Of a DNA stretch of 64,000 nt, positions 54,366-62,874 are shown in pieces. Source of the DNA: Pedobacter sp. SYP-B3415 (GTDB taxonomy: Bacteria > Bacteroidota > Bacteroidia > Sphingobacteriales > Sphingobacteriaceae); NCBI RefSeq assembly GCF_004138205.1, contig NZ_RXNQ01000033.1, positions 248,001 to 312,000 on the forward strand, in the 5' to 3' direction. Both the position numbers and the translations under genes were made by a program. Every line of letters begins with the position of its first letter. Positions within the stretch are counted from its first letter, which is position 1. The notes under the pieces are model-generated. The model worked only from the letters and a program-made list of their open reading frames with translations, did no database searches and was not told the origin of the DNA.

Positions 54366-55352
54366 ATGGAACCAAACGAACCAGACTTTCTGCTCCTCAC
54401 CAGATTTATCGATCAGCAGACAAGCCCTGAGGAAAATGAGAAAGTACTTGCCTGGCTTAACGCAAGTGAGACCAACCGCCTGCTTTACTACAAACTGAAG
54501 TCGGTTGCCAGCAGATTACAGCTAGCTATTCACGCCGAGCCGGATGACCGGGTCTGGCAACGTATAAAAAAGGCTGCTGCGCTACCGGAAAAGGCAGGGC
54601 ACGGAAGGACACGTTTCCTACGCTACCTTGGTTATGCAGCTGTCCTGTGTCTGCTTGCATGCTGCGTACTGCTGTACCGTGCAGGTCGAAAAGAGCACTG
54701 GATTTCGGTTGTGGTGTCAGAAAACAGCAAAACCCGCAGGATACTGCTTCCGGATAGTTCTGAGGTATGGCTCGAGCCGGGAGCCCGGCTGTCTTATCCA
54801 AGTGAATTTGATCCGCATGGGCGAAACGTCATCCTTCAGGGAAACGCATTTTTTGAGGTGAAAAAAGAACAAGACGTCTCCGGAAGCAGGAAGCCCTTCA
54901 GCATAAAAATGAACAATATGCAGGTAAGTGTGCTGGGAACCTCATTTCATATTTATGACGGGCTGCAGGAGCAAATGGTTCTGGTAAAGACCGGGTTGGT
55001 TAAGGTTCATCGTTCTGCCGCTTCAGTTAGCCTCATGGCTGGCGAGGCAGTGCGCCTTCAACGCGGAAGTTTTAAAAAACTGAGGTTTAGTGCGGCCCTT
55101 TCTGAAGGTTTATCAACAGGTAACTACCGCTTTGATGGGACCGGGATCGATGAGCTTGCTGTGCTGCTTCAGGTGGTTTCAAAATTACCTGTACGCATTG
55201 TGCAGCCAGGCAGGTTTTCAGAGGTACGGGTTTCAGGCAGGATAACAGCAACAGAGGCAGATAAATTGTACAGCATCCTGGGTTTGATGATCGGCGCAAA
55301 GATCGAAAAGGGCCAGAAGGAAATCGTAGTGAGACATGCTCCCAGCAAATAA
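54366..55352 (+). CDS. FecR-family anti-sigma factor
   Basis: 328 residues: cytoplasmic N-terminal domain (DFLLLTRFIDQQTSPEENEKVLAWLNAS), one membrane segment about residue 80 (YAAVLCLLACCVLL), then periplasmic FecR domain (RILLPDSSEVWLEPGARLSYPSEF, LGTSFHI) and a C-terminal DUF4974-like STN-interacting region (FDGTGIDELAVLLQVVSKLPV). It transduces the SusC signal to the sigma factor in the FecIRA-like mode. 39 bases before susC. Confidence 0.92.
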   Translation: MEPNEPDFLLLTRFIDQQTSPEENEKVLAWLNASETNRLLYYKLKSVASRLQLAIHAEPDDRVWQRIKKAAALPEKAGHGRTRFLRYLGYAAVLCLLACCVLLYRAGRKEHWISVVVSENSKTRRILLPDSSEVWLEPGARLSYPSEFDPHGRNVILQGNAFFEVKKEQDVSGSRKPFSIKMNNMQVSVLGTSFHIYDGLQEQMVLVKTGLVKVHRSAASVSLMAGEAVRLQRGSFKKLRFSAALSEGLSTGNYRFDGTGIDELAVLLQVVSKLPVRIVQPGRFSEVRVSGRITATEADKLYSILGLMIGAKIEKGQKEIVVRHAPSK

Positions 55353-55391
55353 CAGGTTACGCGACAACCAACTATACTAAAACCAAAATCA

Positions 55392-58300
55392 ATGAAGATC
55401 AAATTTTTACTATCCTTTATTGGAATGCTGCTGCTTTATCATCCCCGGGTAGCCGCGTTGCCGCAACAGGACGCATTGGCTTCCAAGAGCGCCGAACGCC
55501 GACCGGGACACAGGCAGCAACCAGGACAGGCTGACCTTTCAGCCGCTATCGAACTGATGTTTAAAAAATATAAGATCAGCATCGTGAGTACGCAAAATGG
55601 CCTGCAGGCATTCCGGATCCCAACAGCGGAACTTGAAGGAGGTGCAGCTACGGCGCTGCTTGCGTTCAGCAACCACCTGCGCGAATCGGGATTCGACCTG
55701 GGCAAGGTTGACGACCGGCAGTTTGCAGTCGTTCGAAAAGCGGAGCAACCGGCAGGGAAAAAACCCTTAACACAACTCCGCGTTTCAGGGGTAGTCAGAA
55801 ATGAATTGGGCCAGGGTATGCCCGGTGTTACGGTAAGGGTTAGCCGCAAACAGCGAAACACAATTACGAGCCCGGAAGGCGCTTACTCAATCGAGGTCGA
55901 GCCAACAGACTCACTGGAATTTACATATATCGGTTACCGCCGGCAGCAGGTTGCGGTTCGGAACAGGATTGATCTGAATATTGTACTTGTTCCCGAAGAA
56001 GGCAGCCTGGACGAGGTAGCGATAGTAGGATTTGGCCGCCAGAAAAAGTCCAGTCTTGTTGGTGCCCAGGCCACCCTGAGACCGCAGGAACTTAAATTGC
56101 CCGTTCGGGATCTTACATCTGCTATCGCCGGGAGGCTTGCGGGTGTGGTTGCTTATCAGCGCGGGGGCGGTCCGGGAGCTGACGGAGCAAACATATTTAT
56201 CAGGGGAATAGCCACTTTTGCTTCCAGTCCGCAATCGCCATTGCTTGTGGTTGACGGCGTACCGGACCGGTCTATCAATAACATCGACCCTGAAGATGTG
56301 GAAAGCTTCACGGTACTTAAAGATGCCTCTGCAACGGCTATTTATGGAACCCGGGGTGCAAATGGTGTAATTATCATCAATACGAAAAAAGGAAAGGCGG
56401 GAAGTCCGGTGGTAAACGCTGAGTTCAACTCGGCGCTGACCGCTTTTACGGCATTGCCAGACTTTATCGATGCGCCGACGTTCATGACGCTTTACAATGA
56501 GGGACTGACTCAGCGCGGCAGAACGCCGCTCTATTCTCAGCAGCGCATTGACCAGCATGCATCGGGTGTTGATCCTGATCTTTATCCGAATGTAAAATGG
56601 TATGATGAGCTCTTTGAAAAGTATGGAAACAACAGACGTGCTACGCTGAATATAAATGGTGGTTCTGAAAACGCTGCGTATTATATTTCTGCCGGCTATT
56701 ACAATGAAGTGGGCATGTTCAAGCGGGACCAGGTGCAAAGCTATAACTCGGCCCTTAAACTGGACCGCTTCAATTTTACCAGTAATGTTGATGTAAACCT
56801 GACCCGGTCTACTAAACTTGCCTTTGGACTTACCGGCTTTATTACAAACCTTAATCAGCCGGCCTTCGGCGTAAACCGTATTTTCGAGCTGAGCACGCAG
56901 ACTGCACCGCATGTTATTCCGGCAGGCAGATATTCGAACGGGCAATGGCCACAGCTTGCAGGTACCGAGCAAAGTCCTTCCATGGCACTTACACAGTCTG
57001 GTGTAACCAATACGTACAACAATACCATCCGTTCAAATATCAAAGTTACGCAGGATCTCGAGTGGCTGACAAAAGGTTTGAACATCTCCGGCATGTTTGC
57101 TTTCGATGTGAATATTGACAATAACCTGAGCAGGTCGCGAACGCTGCAAACTTACTGGGCAACGGGGCGGGGTGCCGACGGAAATCTCCAGACGCAAATC
57201 ACAACGGCCGGCACAAATGCATTGAGCTTCAGTATCAGCCGGTACGGCGACCGCCGATTTTATTCAGAAGCCTCGCTAAATTACGCCCGAAAATTCGGGC
57301 AGCACGACCTGTCGGGTCTCTTGCTTTTTAACCAGTCAGATTTCAGCGATGCAACGGCACGTGTCTCAGATATAGGTTACAAGGCAGCTATTCCGTATCG
57401 TCAGCGCAATTTTGTAGGCAGGGCAACATATGGCTATCATGACCGGTATTTTATTGAAGGAAACTTTTCTTACTCAGGTTCAGATAATTTTGTTCCCAGC
57501 AGGCGCTTTGGCTTTTTTCCGTCTATCGGTGCGGGCTGGATTGTGTCAAATGAGACCTTTTTTGAGCAACTCAAATCTGTCTTTCCGCATTTTAAACTAC
57601 GATATACGTATGGCGTATCCGGAAATGCGGCGCTGTCTGATCCCAATTTCCGGTTCCTTTACCTGACAACGATTGGTGAAGGAGGAGATTACAGTTTCGG
57701 TGAACCCGGAGCAGAACAGGATTTCAGGGGTTACTACGAATCGCGCGTAGGCGGCAATGTGCAATGGGAAAGTTCTTATCGCCAGAACCTGGGTATCGAG
57801 ATCAATTTCCTGAACAACGATCTTCAGCTTATTGCAGAACTATTTAAAGAAGACAGGCGCGGTATTTTAATGCCGAATCTCGTTATTCCCTACAATTCGG
57901 GCTTTACCGAGGGCAACATTCCATTCAACAACATTGGCAAGACTGCCAATAAAGGACTTGACCTGACATTAAACTATTCAAAAAACTTCAGTGCAGAAAA
58001 CTTCTTCAGCTTCAGAGGCACGTTCAACTACAATGAAAATCTTGCTGTGAAAGACAACCTTCCTCCCTGGCGCTACGAATACCTGAACCGGGTGGGACAG
58101 CCGATCAGCCAGCGGTTTGGCTATATCGCAACGGGACTGTTTCGGAACCAGGATGAAATAGATAATGCGGCAATTCAATCGGGCGATGTACGGCCGGGAG
58201 ACATTCGGTATAAAGATCTCAATGGCGATGGGATCATCAATTCAAATGACATGACTGCAGTGGGTTATGGGGCAGTGCCGCGGATTATTTACGGCCTGAA

Positions 58301-58772
58301 TTTCGGTGGCGGATTTAAAAAGTTTGACATCAGCCTTTTCTTCCAGGGCGCTGCCCTAGTGGATTTTAATTATGCCGGGGGGTTCGGGACCACACCGTTT
58401 TCACAGGGATCATCCTACGGAAATATGTATACCCAGATACTGAACAGGTGGACCCCGGATAATCCAGACCCACGCCCGTTTTATCCCCGGTTGTCTACAA
58501 ATCAGGATGCAACGACAAACTATTATTCTAGCACCTGGTGGATTCAGCGTGCAGACTATCTGAGGCTCAAAAGTGCCGAGCTGGGCTATACTTTCGATCC
58601 TGAATTTTTGAAAAAAGTGGCCATGCGCCAGCTCAGGATCTATGTGAATGGTACGAATCTGCTCACGTTTTCGCGATGGAAATTTTGGGATCCCGAGCTT
58701 GGCGACGGTGATGGCGCAACCTATCCGAACATCACCACTTATAACGTTGGCTTACGTGCAAACTTTAAATAA
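55392..58772 (+). CDS. susC: SusC/RagA-type TonB-linked outer-membrane transporter with STN domain
   Basis: 1126 residues. Signal peptide (LLSFIGMLLLYHPRVAALP). Residues about 48-115 form the secretin/TonB short N-terminal (STN) domain (LSAAIELMFKKYKISIVSTQNG ... LDDRQFAVV-like end), marking a signalling SusC. Then a CarboxypepD-regulatory domain (LRVSGVVRNELGQGMPGVTV ... YIGYR), the plug (LLVVDGVPDRSINNIDPEDVESFTVLKDASATAIYGTRGANGVIII) and the barrel. Imports ligand into the periplasm with SusD as lid. The STN domain plus the adjacent FecR and sigma factor suggest ligand-induced autoactivation. SusD follows after 6 bases. Confidence 0.97.
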   Translation: MKIKFLLSFIGMLLLYHPRVAALPQQDALASKSAERRPGHRQQPGQADLSAAIELMFKKYKISIVSTQNGLQAFRIPTAELEGGAATALLAFSNHLRESGFDLGKVDDRQFAVVRKAEQPAGKKPLTQLRVSGVVRNELGQGMPGVTVRVSRKQRNTITSPEGAYSIEVEPTDSLEFTYIGYRRQQVAVRNRIDLNIVLVPEEGSLDEVAIVGFGRQKKSSLVGAQATLRPQELKLPVRDLTSAIAGRLAGVVAYQRGGGPGADGANIFIRGIATFASSPQSPLLVVDGVPDRSINNIDPEDVESFTVLKDASATAIYGTRGANGVIIINTKKGKAGSPVVNAEFNSALTAFTALPDFIDAPTFMTLYNEGLTQRGRTPLYSQQRIDQHASGVDPDLYPNVKWYDELFEKYGNNRRATLNINGGSENAAYYISAGYYNEVGMFKRDQVQSYNSALKLDRFNFTSNVDVNLTRSTKLAFGLTGFITNLNQPAFGVNRIFELSTQTAPHVIPAGRYSNGQWPQLAGTEQSPSMALTQSGVTNTYNNTIRSNIKVTQDLEWLTKGLNISGMFAFDVNIDNNLSRSRTLQTYWATGRGADGNLQTQITTAGTNALSFSISRYGDRRFYSEASLNYARKFGQHDLSGLLLFNQSDFSDATARVSDIGYKAAIPYRQRNFVGRATYGYHDRYFIEGNFSYSGSDNFVPSRRFGFFPSIGAGWIVSNETFFEQLKSVFPHFKLRYTYGVSGNAALSDPNFRFLYLTTIGEGGDYSFGEPGAEQDFRGYYESRVGGNVQWESSYRQNLGIEINFLNNDLQLIAELFKEDRRGILMPNLVIPYNSGFTEGNIPFNNIGKTANKGLDLTLNYSKNFSAENFFSFRGTFNYNENLAVKDNLPPWRYEYLNRVGQPISQRFGYIATGLFRNQDEIDNAAIQSGDVRPGDIRYKDLNGDGIINSNDMTAVGYGAVPRIIYGLNFGGGFKKFDISLFFQGAALVDFNYAGGFGTTPFSQGSSYGNMYTQILNRWTPDNPDPRPFYPRLSTNQDATTNYYSSTWWIQRADYLRLKSAELGYTFDPEFLKKVAMRQLRIYVNGTNLLTFSRWKFWDPELGDGDGATYPNITTYNVGLRANFK

Positions 58773-58778
58773 GGAAAA

Positions 58779-60620
58779 ATGAGAACATCATATTCAAAAT
58801 TATTTTTGACAGCTGTGTGCTGCCTGTTGTTAACGGCACCGCAAGGCTGTAAGAAAGGGTACTTTGACAGCGTGCCCGATAACATTCTTACAATCGACGA
58901 CATCTTTGTAAACCGCGGCCAAACGGAACGATGGCTCGCCGGGCTTTACAGCTCAATTCCCGATCCCTGGAATATGCCCTATGCATTCACGCTTTCCATT
59001 ACAAGTGATGAGCTGGATGCCAGTAACTGGACAAATCCCGGCATAAACAGTGGGGCGATTACCCCCGACGACAACCCATCTGGCCAGAATGCGTTTTACG
59101 AGAAAATCCGTCTTTGTACGATTTTCCTGGAAAATATTGATCGCAACGAAGAGATCAGATCTCAGGTGAATGGCGCCGAGCTTATTCAACAATATAAGGG
59201 TGAAGCACGGTTTATGCGGGCTTATTATTATTGGCTGCTTATGAAGCAGCTGGGCCCGGTTGTTATTGTCCCGCTGAATTCTGCCAAACCGGAAGACAAC
59301 TTCCAGATACCACGAAGTTCCTGGGATGAATGCGTTGCTTTTGTGCTTGAACAGATGGAAGAAGCGAAAAAAGAGGTTCCCTTAAATAACTACCTAACCG
59401 GAAGTACCAGCGAATTGGATGCGACCAAGGCGGGACGGATCAATAAAATGATTATCTCGGCGGTGCAGTCACAGATACATCTCTATCATGCCAGTCCGTT
59501 GTTTAACGGCAATACGGAACTGTCGGACTTTCGAAATCTGGATGGAAAACAGCTGTTCAACCCCAGTTATGATGCGACCCGGTGGAAAAAGGCGGCCGAT
59601 GCAGCGCGGATAGCGATTGATCTCGTTGAAGCTAACGGAAAAAAATTATACCAGGTAGCCGACGCAAATCCGTTCAGAGCCGCCTTCCTATCCACCCGCA
59701 ACCTGTTCTGGGACGGATGGCGTGATGAGGGCATCTGGCAGAGAACCGCTACGCTGATCAGGGATTATTGGGAAGTGCATGCAGCGCCCCGCTCTACACA
59801 GGGGACAGCTTTCAATGGCCTGGCTGTTGTTCAAAATCTGGTTGACGATTTCAGAATGGCAGGTGGCGCAGCGATAACGGCAAGTTCTGCTTACCGCGAA
59901 GACACCTACGCCAGCACGGGCACATCTTATTATGTTGCAGGTACAAATACGATGTATACCAACCGCGAGCCGCGTTTTTATGCAAACATTACCTTTAACG
60001 GCGCGCTGAACCCGGGCGTTCCCAAAACCGGTCCTGAAAATGCGAGGGTTGAGTTTTTTAATACCGGTACTTCTGGCAAAGATGGCGCGCCGCGCGATTT
60101 CCCCAAAACAGGATATACAGCCAGGAAGAACATTCACCCGACTTTTAGTGCGAGTCCGCGGATCACCGTTGACAGACCCGCCATGCTGATCAGGCTTGCT
60201 GAACTTTACCTGAATTACGCTGAGGCGCTCAACGAAGCCGAGCCAGGCAATCCTGATGTGCTGAAATACCTGAATGCCATTCGCAACCGTGGCGGATTGC
60301 CTTCGCTCTCAGCGGGGCTGTCGCAAGGCGAACTCCGTAAGCAAATTCGTTTGGAACGCCGCATTGAACTGTGTTTCGAGGGCGGCCACAGGTATTATGA
60401 CGTAAGAAGATGGAAAATAGCCGATCAGCCGGGTTCTAACCAGGGCGGCCAGTTTTATGGTATGAACACTGACGCCGGCACGTTTTTGTCAGATCCTGCT
60501 TTTCATGTACGTACGGTTGCCTTTACGCGTGCAGCCTGGCAGCGGCGGTTTTATTTCCTCCCTTATGGACAGAATGAGATGGACCGCAATAAACAACTGG
60601 TTCAATTTCCCGGATATTAA
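58779..60620 (+). CDS. susD: SusD/RagB-type substrate-binding lipoprotein
   Basis: 613 residues. Lipobox ending in Cys (LLTAPQGC, Cys24). The SusD start GYFDSVPDNILTIDDIF and TRNLFWDGWRDEG, then the helical C-terminal region AELYLNYAEALNEAEPGNP and ERRIELCFEGGHRYYDVRRWKIAD are typical. Forms a lid on the SusC barrel at the cell surface and binds the oligosaccharide or peptide ligand. An AAGGA Shine-Dalgarno precedes the start. Confidence 0.96.
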   Translation: MRTSYSKLFLTAVCCLLLTAPQGCKKGYFDSVPDNILTIDDIFVNRGQTERWLAGLYSSIPDPWNMPYAFTLSITSDELDASNWTNPGINSGAITPDDNPSGQNAFYEKIRLCTIFLENIDRNEEIRSQVNGAELIQQYKGEARFMRAYYYWLLMKQLGPVVIVPLNSAKPEDNFQIPRSSWDECVAFVLEQMEEAKKEVPLNNYLTGSTSELDATKAGRINKMIISAVQSQIHLYHASPLFNGNTELSDFRNLDGKQLFNPSYDATRWKKAADAARIAIDLVEANGKKLYQVADANPFRAAFLSTRNLFWDGWRDEGIWQRTATLIRDYWEVHAAPRSTQGTAFNGLAVVQNLVDDFRMAGGAAITASSAYREDTYASTGTSYYVAGTNTMYTNREPRFYANITFNGALNPGVPKTGPENARVEFFNTGTSGKDGAPRDFPKTGYTARKNIHPTFSASPRITVDRPAMLIRLAELYLNYAEALNEAEPGNPDVLKYLNAIRNRGGLPSLSAGLSQGELRKQIRLERRIELCFEGGHRYYDVRRWKIADQPGSNQGGQFYGMNTDAGTFLSDPAFHVRTVAFTRAAWQRRFYFLPYGQNEMDRNKQLVQFPGY

Positions 60621-60656
60621 TGCAATTGGTCGAAAGATCGTTTTAAAATAAAAGAC

Positions 60657-61637
60657 ATGTTCAATAGTTACAAATCGCTATATGGCTGCGGATTGCTGGC
60701 CTTGTTGCTACTTACTGCCTGTGAAAAAAACGAACGGTATACCGAAGAGACCGGTTCAAGAGCAAATGCGCTTGTGTTTGCGGCGCGCGCAAATAAGGGC
60801 GTTCACAATCTTGCAATTTTTCCCTACGCCGATACGGCCAGAACTTTCAGGTTTGCCGCCGCTGTAGGAATGGTTGGCCTGCCGGCCGAACCGATACAGG
60901 TTACCTTTGCGGAAGATGTTCGCGCCTTTGACAGCCTGAACCGGCAGCGGCTTGCCGCCGGCCAGGAACCGTACGAACGTTTCCCCGCAGACGCGTTTTC
61001 ATTTGACCGGTTGACAGTCACCATCCCCCGGGGTGGACAGACTTCAGATATGGTGACACTGAGTTATTTCGCTAAGAAGTTTGACTCCGACAAAGATTAT
61101 CTCATGCCGGTTAGCATTACAAGTGCCGCTGGTTATGCAATCAATCCGACAGTCAGAACGGTCATCATTATTGCTCCGCGGCTGAGCGAGCGTCTTGCGT
61201 CAAAAACCGGATGGCTGGCGACTGCGAATTCTGAGGAGCTGGAAGGAGAGGGGGCAACCAATGGGCGCGCGGCTGCGGCGATCGACGGGGATGTAAATAC
61301 GTTCTGGCATTCTGTATACACCTCTGAGGGTGAACCACCTTACCCGCACTGGATCAGTATAGACATGAAAGAAACTATTTATGTAACAAGGATAGACCTG
61401 GCGCCGCGTCAGGATAACCCTGACGGCTTTGGCAGATTTGACATGGAAGGCAGTACGGACGGTACAACCTGGATAACATTAGCTGAAAACCTCCGGTTCG
61501 ACCCTACAAATAAGGCGTTTCAGAAATTTCAGATACCTCCGGCATTTTACCGCCATATCAGGATCAGGATGCTGGAACCCTTTAACGAGGAATCCAGATC
61601 AACTCATCTCGGTGAGATAAATGTCTACCGTTATTAA
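60657..61637 (+). CDS. Surface lipoprotein with DUF1735-like and discoidin-like domains
   Basis: 326 residues. Lipobox LLTAC (Cys22). The first part (about 35-180) looks like a BT_3987/DUF1735 N-terminal domain, a beta-sandwich with RLTVTIPRGGQTSDMVTLSY. The last about 140 residues, starting around WLATANSEELEGEGATNGRAAAAIDG, are an F5/8-type C (discoidin-like) fold, ending SRSTHLGEINVYRY; these bind sugars. Third gene of the SusCD unit, 36 bases after susD. Surface glycan-binding protein by context. Confidence 0.88.
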   Translation: MFNSYKSLYGCGLLALLLLTACEKNERYTEETGSRANALVFAARANKGVHNLAIFPYADTARTFRFAAAVGMVGLPAEPIQVTFAEDVRAFDSLNRQRLAAGQEPYERFPADAFSFDRLTVTIPRGGQTSDMVTLSYFAKKFDSDKDYLMPVSITSAAGYAINPTVRTVIIIAPRLSERLASKTGWLATANSEELEGEGATNGRAAAAIDGDVNTFWHSVYTSEGEPPYPHWISIDMKETIYVTRIDLAPRQDNPDGFGRFDMEGSTDGTTWITLAENLRFDPTNKAFQKFQIPPAFYRHIRIRMLEPFNEESRSTHLGEINVYRY

Positions 61638-61749
61638 CGAGCAGTAAAGAAAGCACTTTTACGGTTTTCCCCTGCCAATCTGCCCCGTTAGTGCTGGCAG
61701 GTGGAAGATCGATCAGCCTGGTTCACTGTCAAACAGGGGAGTGAAGACA

Positions 61750-62823
61750 TTATCCAAATAAGCTCATCTGCGAGCCGGGAATACGAAATAATGAAGAATC
61801 AAGCCGGATCTCTTTTGTATTGAGCAGGTTGAGGCGGCAGTGAAGTTTAAACAGATCACTGATCATCTTTGCGATATTGCCCTCTCCGCTCATTCTGGTG
61901 CCGTAGCGGCTGTCGTTCACTTTACCGTCATGACAACTCTGAATCATATGCCATACTTTGTCAAACCGGTCAGGAAAATTTTTGCGTAACCAATCCTCGA
62001 AGATTTCTCCGATTGCTCCGTTTAGTCTAACCATGGTGTATCCGGCACGCTGCGCGCCGGCGTCTGCGGCGCTGCGCAACAAGTCGGGAATTTCGTGGTT
62101 GTTCAGACCCGGGACCATTGGCGCTGTCATGATTCCCGTCGTAATTCCTGCTTTACTAAGGGCGGCCATGGTTTTGAAGCGTTGCCTTGCAGTTGCGGTT
62201 CGCGGTTCCATGGCCAGTCGAAGTTTCTCATCGAGGCTGTTTATGGAGAAGTAAACAAAAACCAGGTTCAGCTTCGCCAGCTCACTGAGTATATCCAGAT
62301 CGCGGAGTACAAGCGCGTTTTTAGTTATCATACCGATCGGCTGGCGGTAAGCAAGCGCAATCTCAAGCAGCTGACGGGTGAGGCGGTATTTTCGTTCGGC
62401 GGGCTGGTAACAGTCTGTATTTCCTGAAAGCGAAACAGGTTTGGCATCCCAACCTTTTTTTTCCAAAAATTTTTTGAACAGCGCCGGGGCGTCCTCTTTT
62501 ACAATAATTTTTCTTTCAAAATCAAGACCGGCGCTATATCCCCAGTATTGGTGAGAGTTCCGCGCATAACAATAGGCGCAGCCATGTTCGCAGCCCTGGT
62601 AAGGATTTAACGAGTAAAACATACCCACATCCGGACTGTCAACCTTGTTAACGATCGTTTTGGATTTTTCGAAGATGAAGGAAGTCCGGCGGTCATGTTC
62701 TTCCCAGTCGTCTATGCCTTCTTCGTGTTCTTTTACATAATCACCTTTTATAAAATGATTGTGCGGATTAAGCTGCGCGCCGCGGCCTTTAAAATATGCT
62801 GGTTTGTCGTTCTCCGCTTCCAT
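61750..62823 (-). CDS. PA0069/Rv2578c-type radical SAM protein
   Basis: 357 residues. Iron-sulfur motif CEHGCAYCYAR (CxxxCxxC) followed by NSHQYWGYSAGLDFERKI; then VSLSGNTDCYQPAERKYRLTRQ, ITKNALVLRDLDIL and TTGIMTAPMVPGLNNHEIP. Strong matches to the PA0069 family, whose reaction is unknown. It is the downstream gene of a pair with the surface protein at 62875, but a 37-base hairpin separates them and ends at its start codon. Independent of the SusCD operon, which points the other way. Confidence 0.9.
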   Translation of the reverse strand: MEAENDKPAYFKGRGAQLNPHNHFIKGDYVKEHEEGIDDWEEHDRRTSFIFEKSKTIVNKVDSPDVGMFYSLNPYQGCEHGCAYCYARNSHQYWGYSAGLDFERKIIVKEDAPALFKKFLEKKGWDAKPVSLSGNTDCYQPAERKYRLTRQLLEIALAYRQPIGMITKNALVLRDLDILSELAKLNLVFVYFSINSLDEKLRLAMEPRTATARQRFKTMAALSKAGITTGIMTAPMVPGLNNHEIPDLLRSAADAGAQRAGYTMVRLNGAIGEIFEDWLRKNFPDRFDKVWHMIQSCHDGKVNDSRYGTRMSGEGNIAKMISDLFKLHCRLNLLNTKEIRLDSSLFRIPGSQMSLFG

Positions 62824-62860
62824 ACTTTAAAATTGCTAATATTTTTAGTAATTTTAAAGT
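62824..62860 (-). promoter_or_regulatory. 37-bp hairpin directly before the radical SAM start codon
   Basis: 16-base arms (ACTTTAAAATTGCTAA and TTAGTAATTTTAAAGT) with a single G-A mismatch (G-U wobble in RNA) and a 5-base loop TATTT. The hairpin touches the start codon at 62823, leaving no room for a Shine-Dalgarno outside it. Confidence 0.55.
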
Positions 62861-62874
62861 CTCTTTTTCCACAA

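Noticed and set aside
55911..56972. 353-codon minus-strand frame inside susC
   Set aside because: Opposite-strand shadow of a long, conserved SusC coding region; arginine- and cysteine-rich and without recognisable domain.
61671..61701. Hairpin CCTGCCA / TGGCAGG after the SusCD unit
   Set aside because: Long 17-base loop and no T-run; weak as a terminator.
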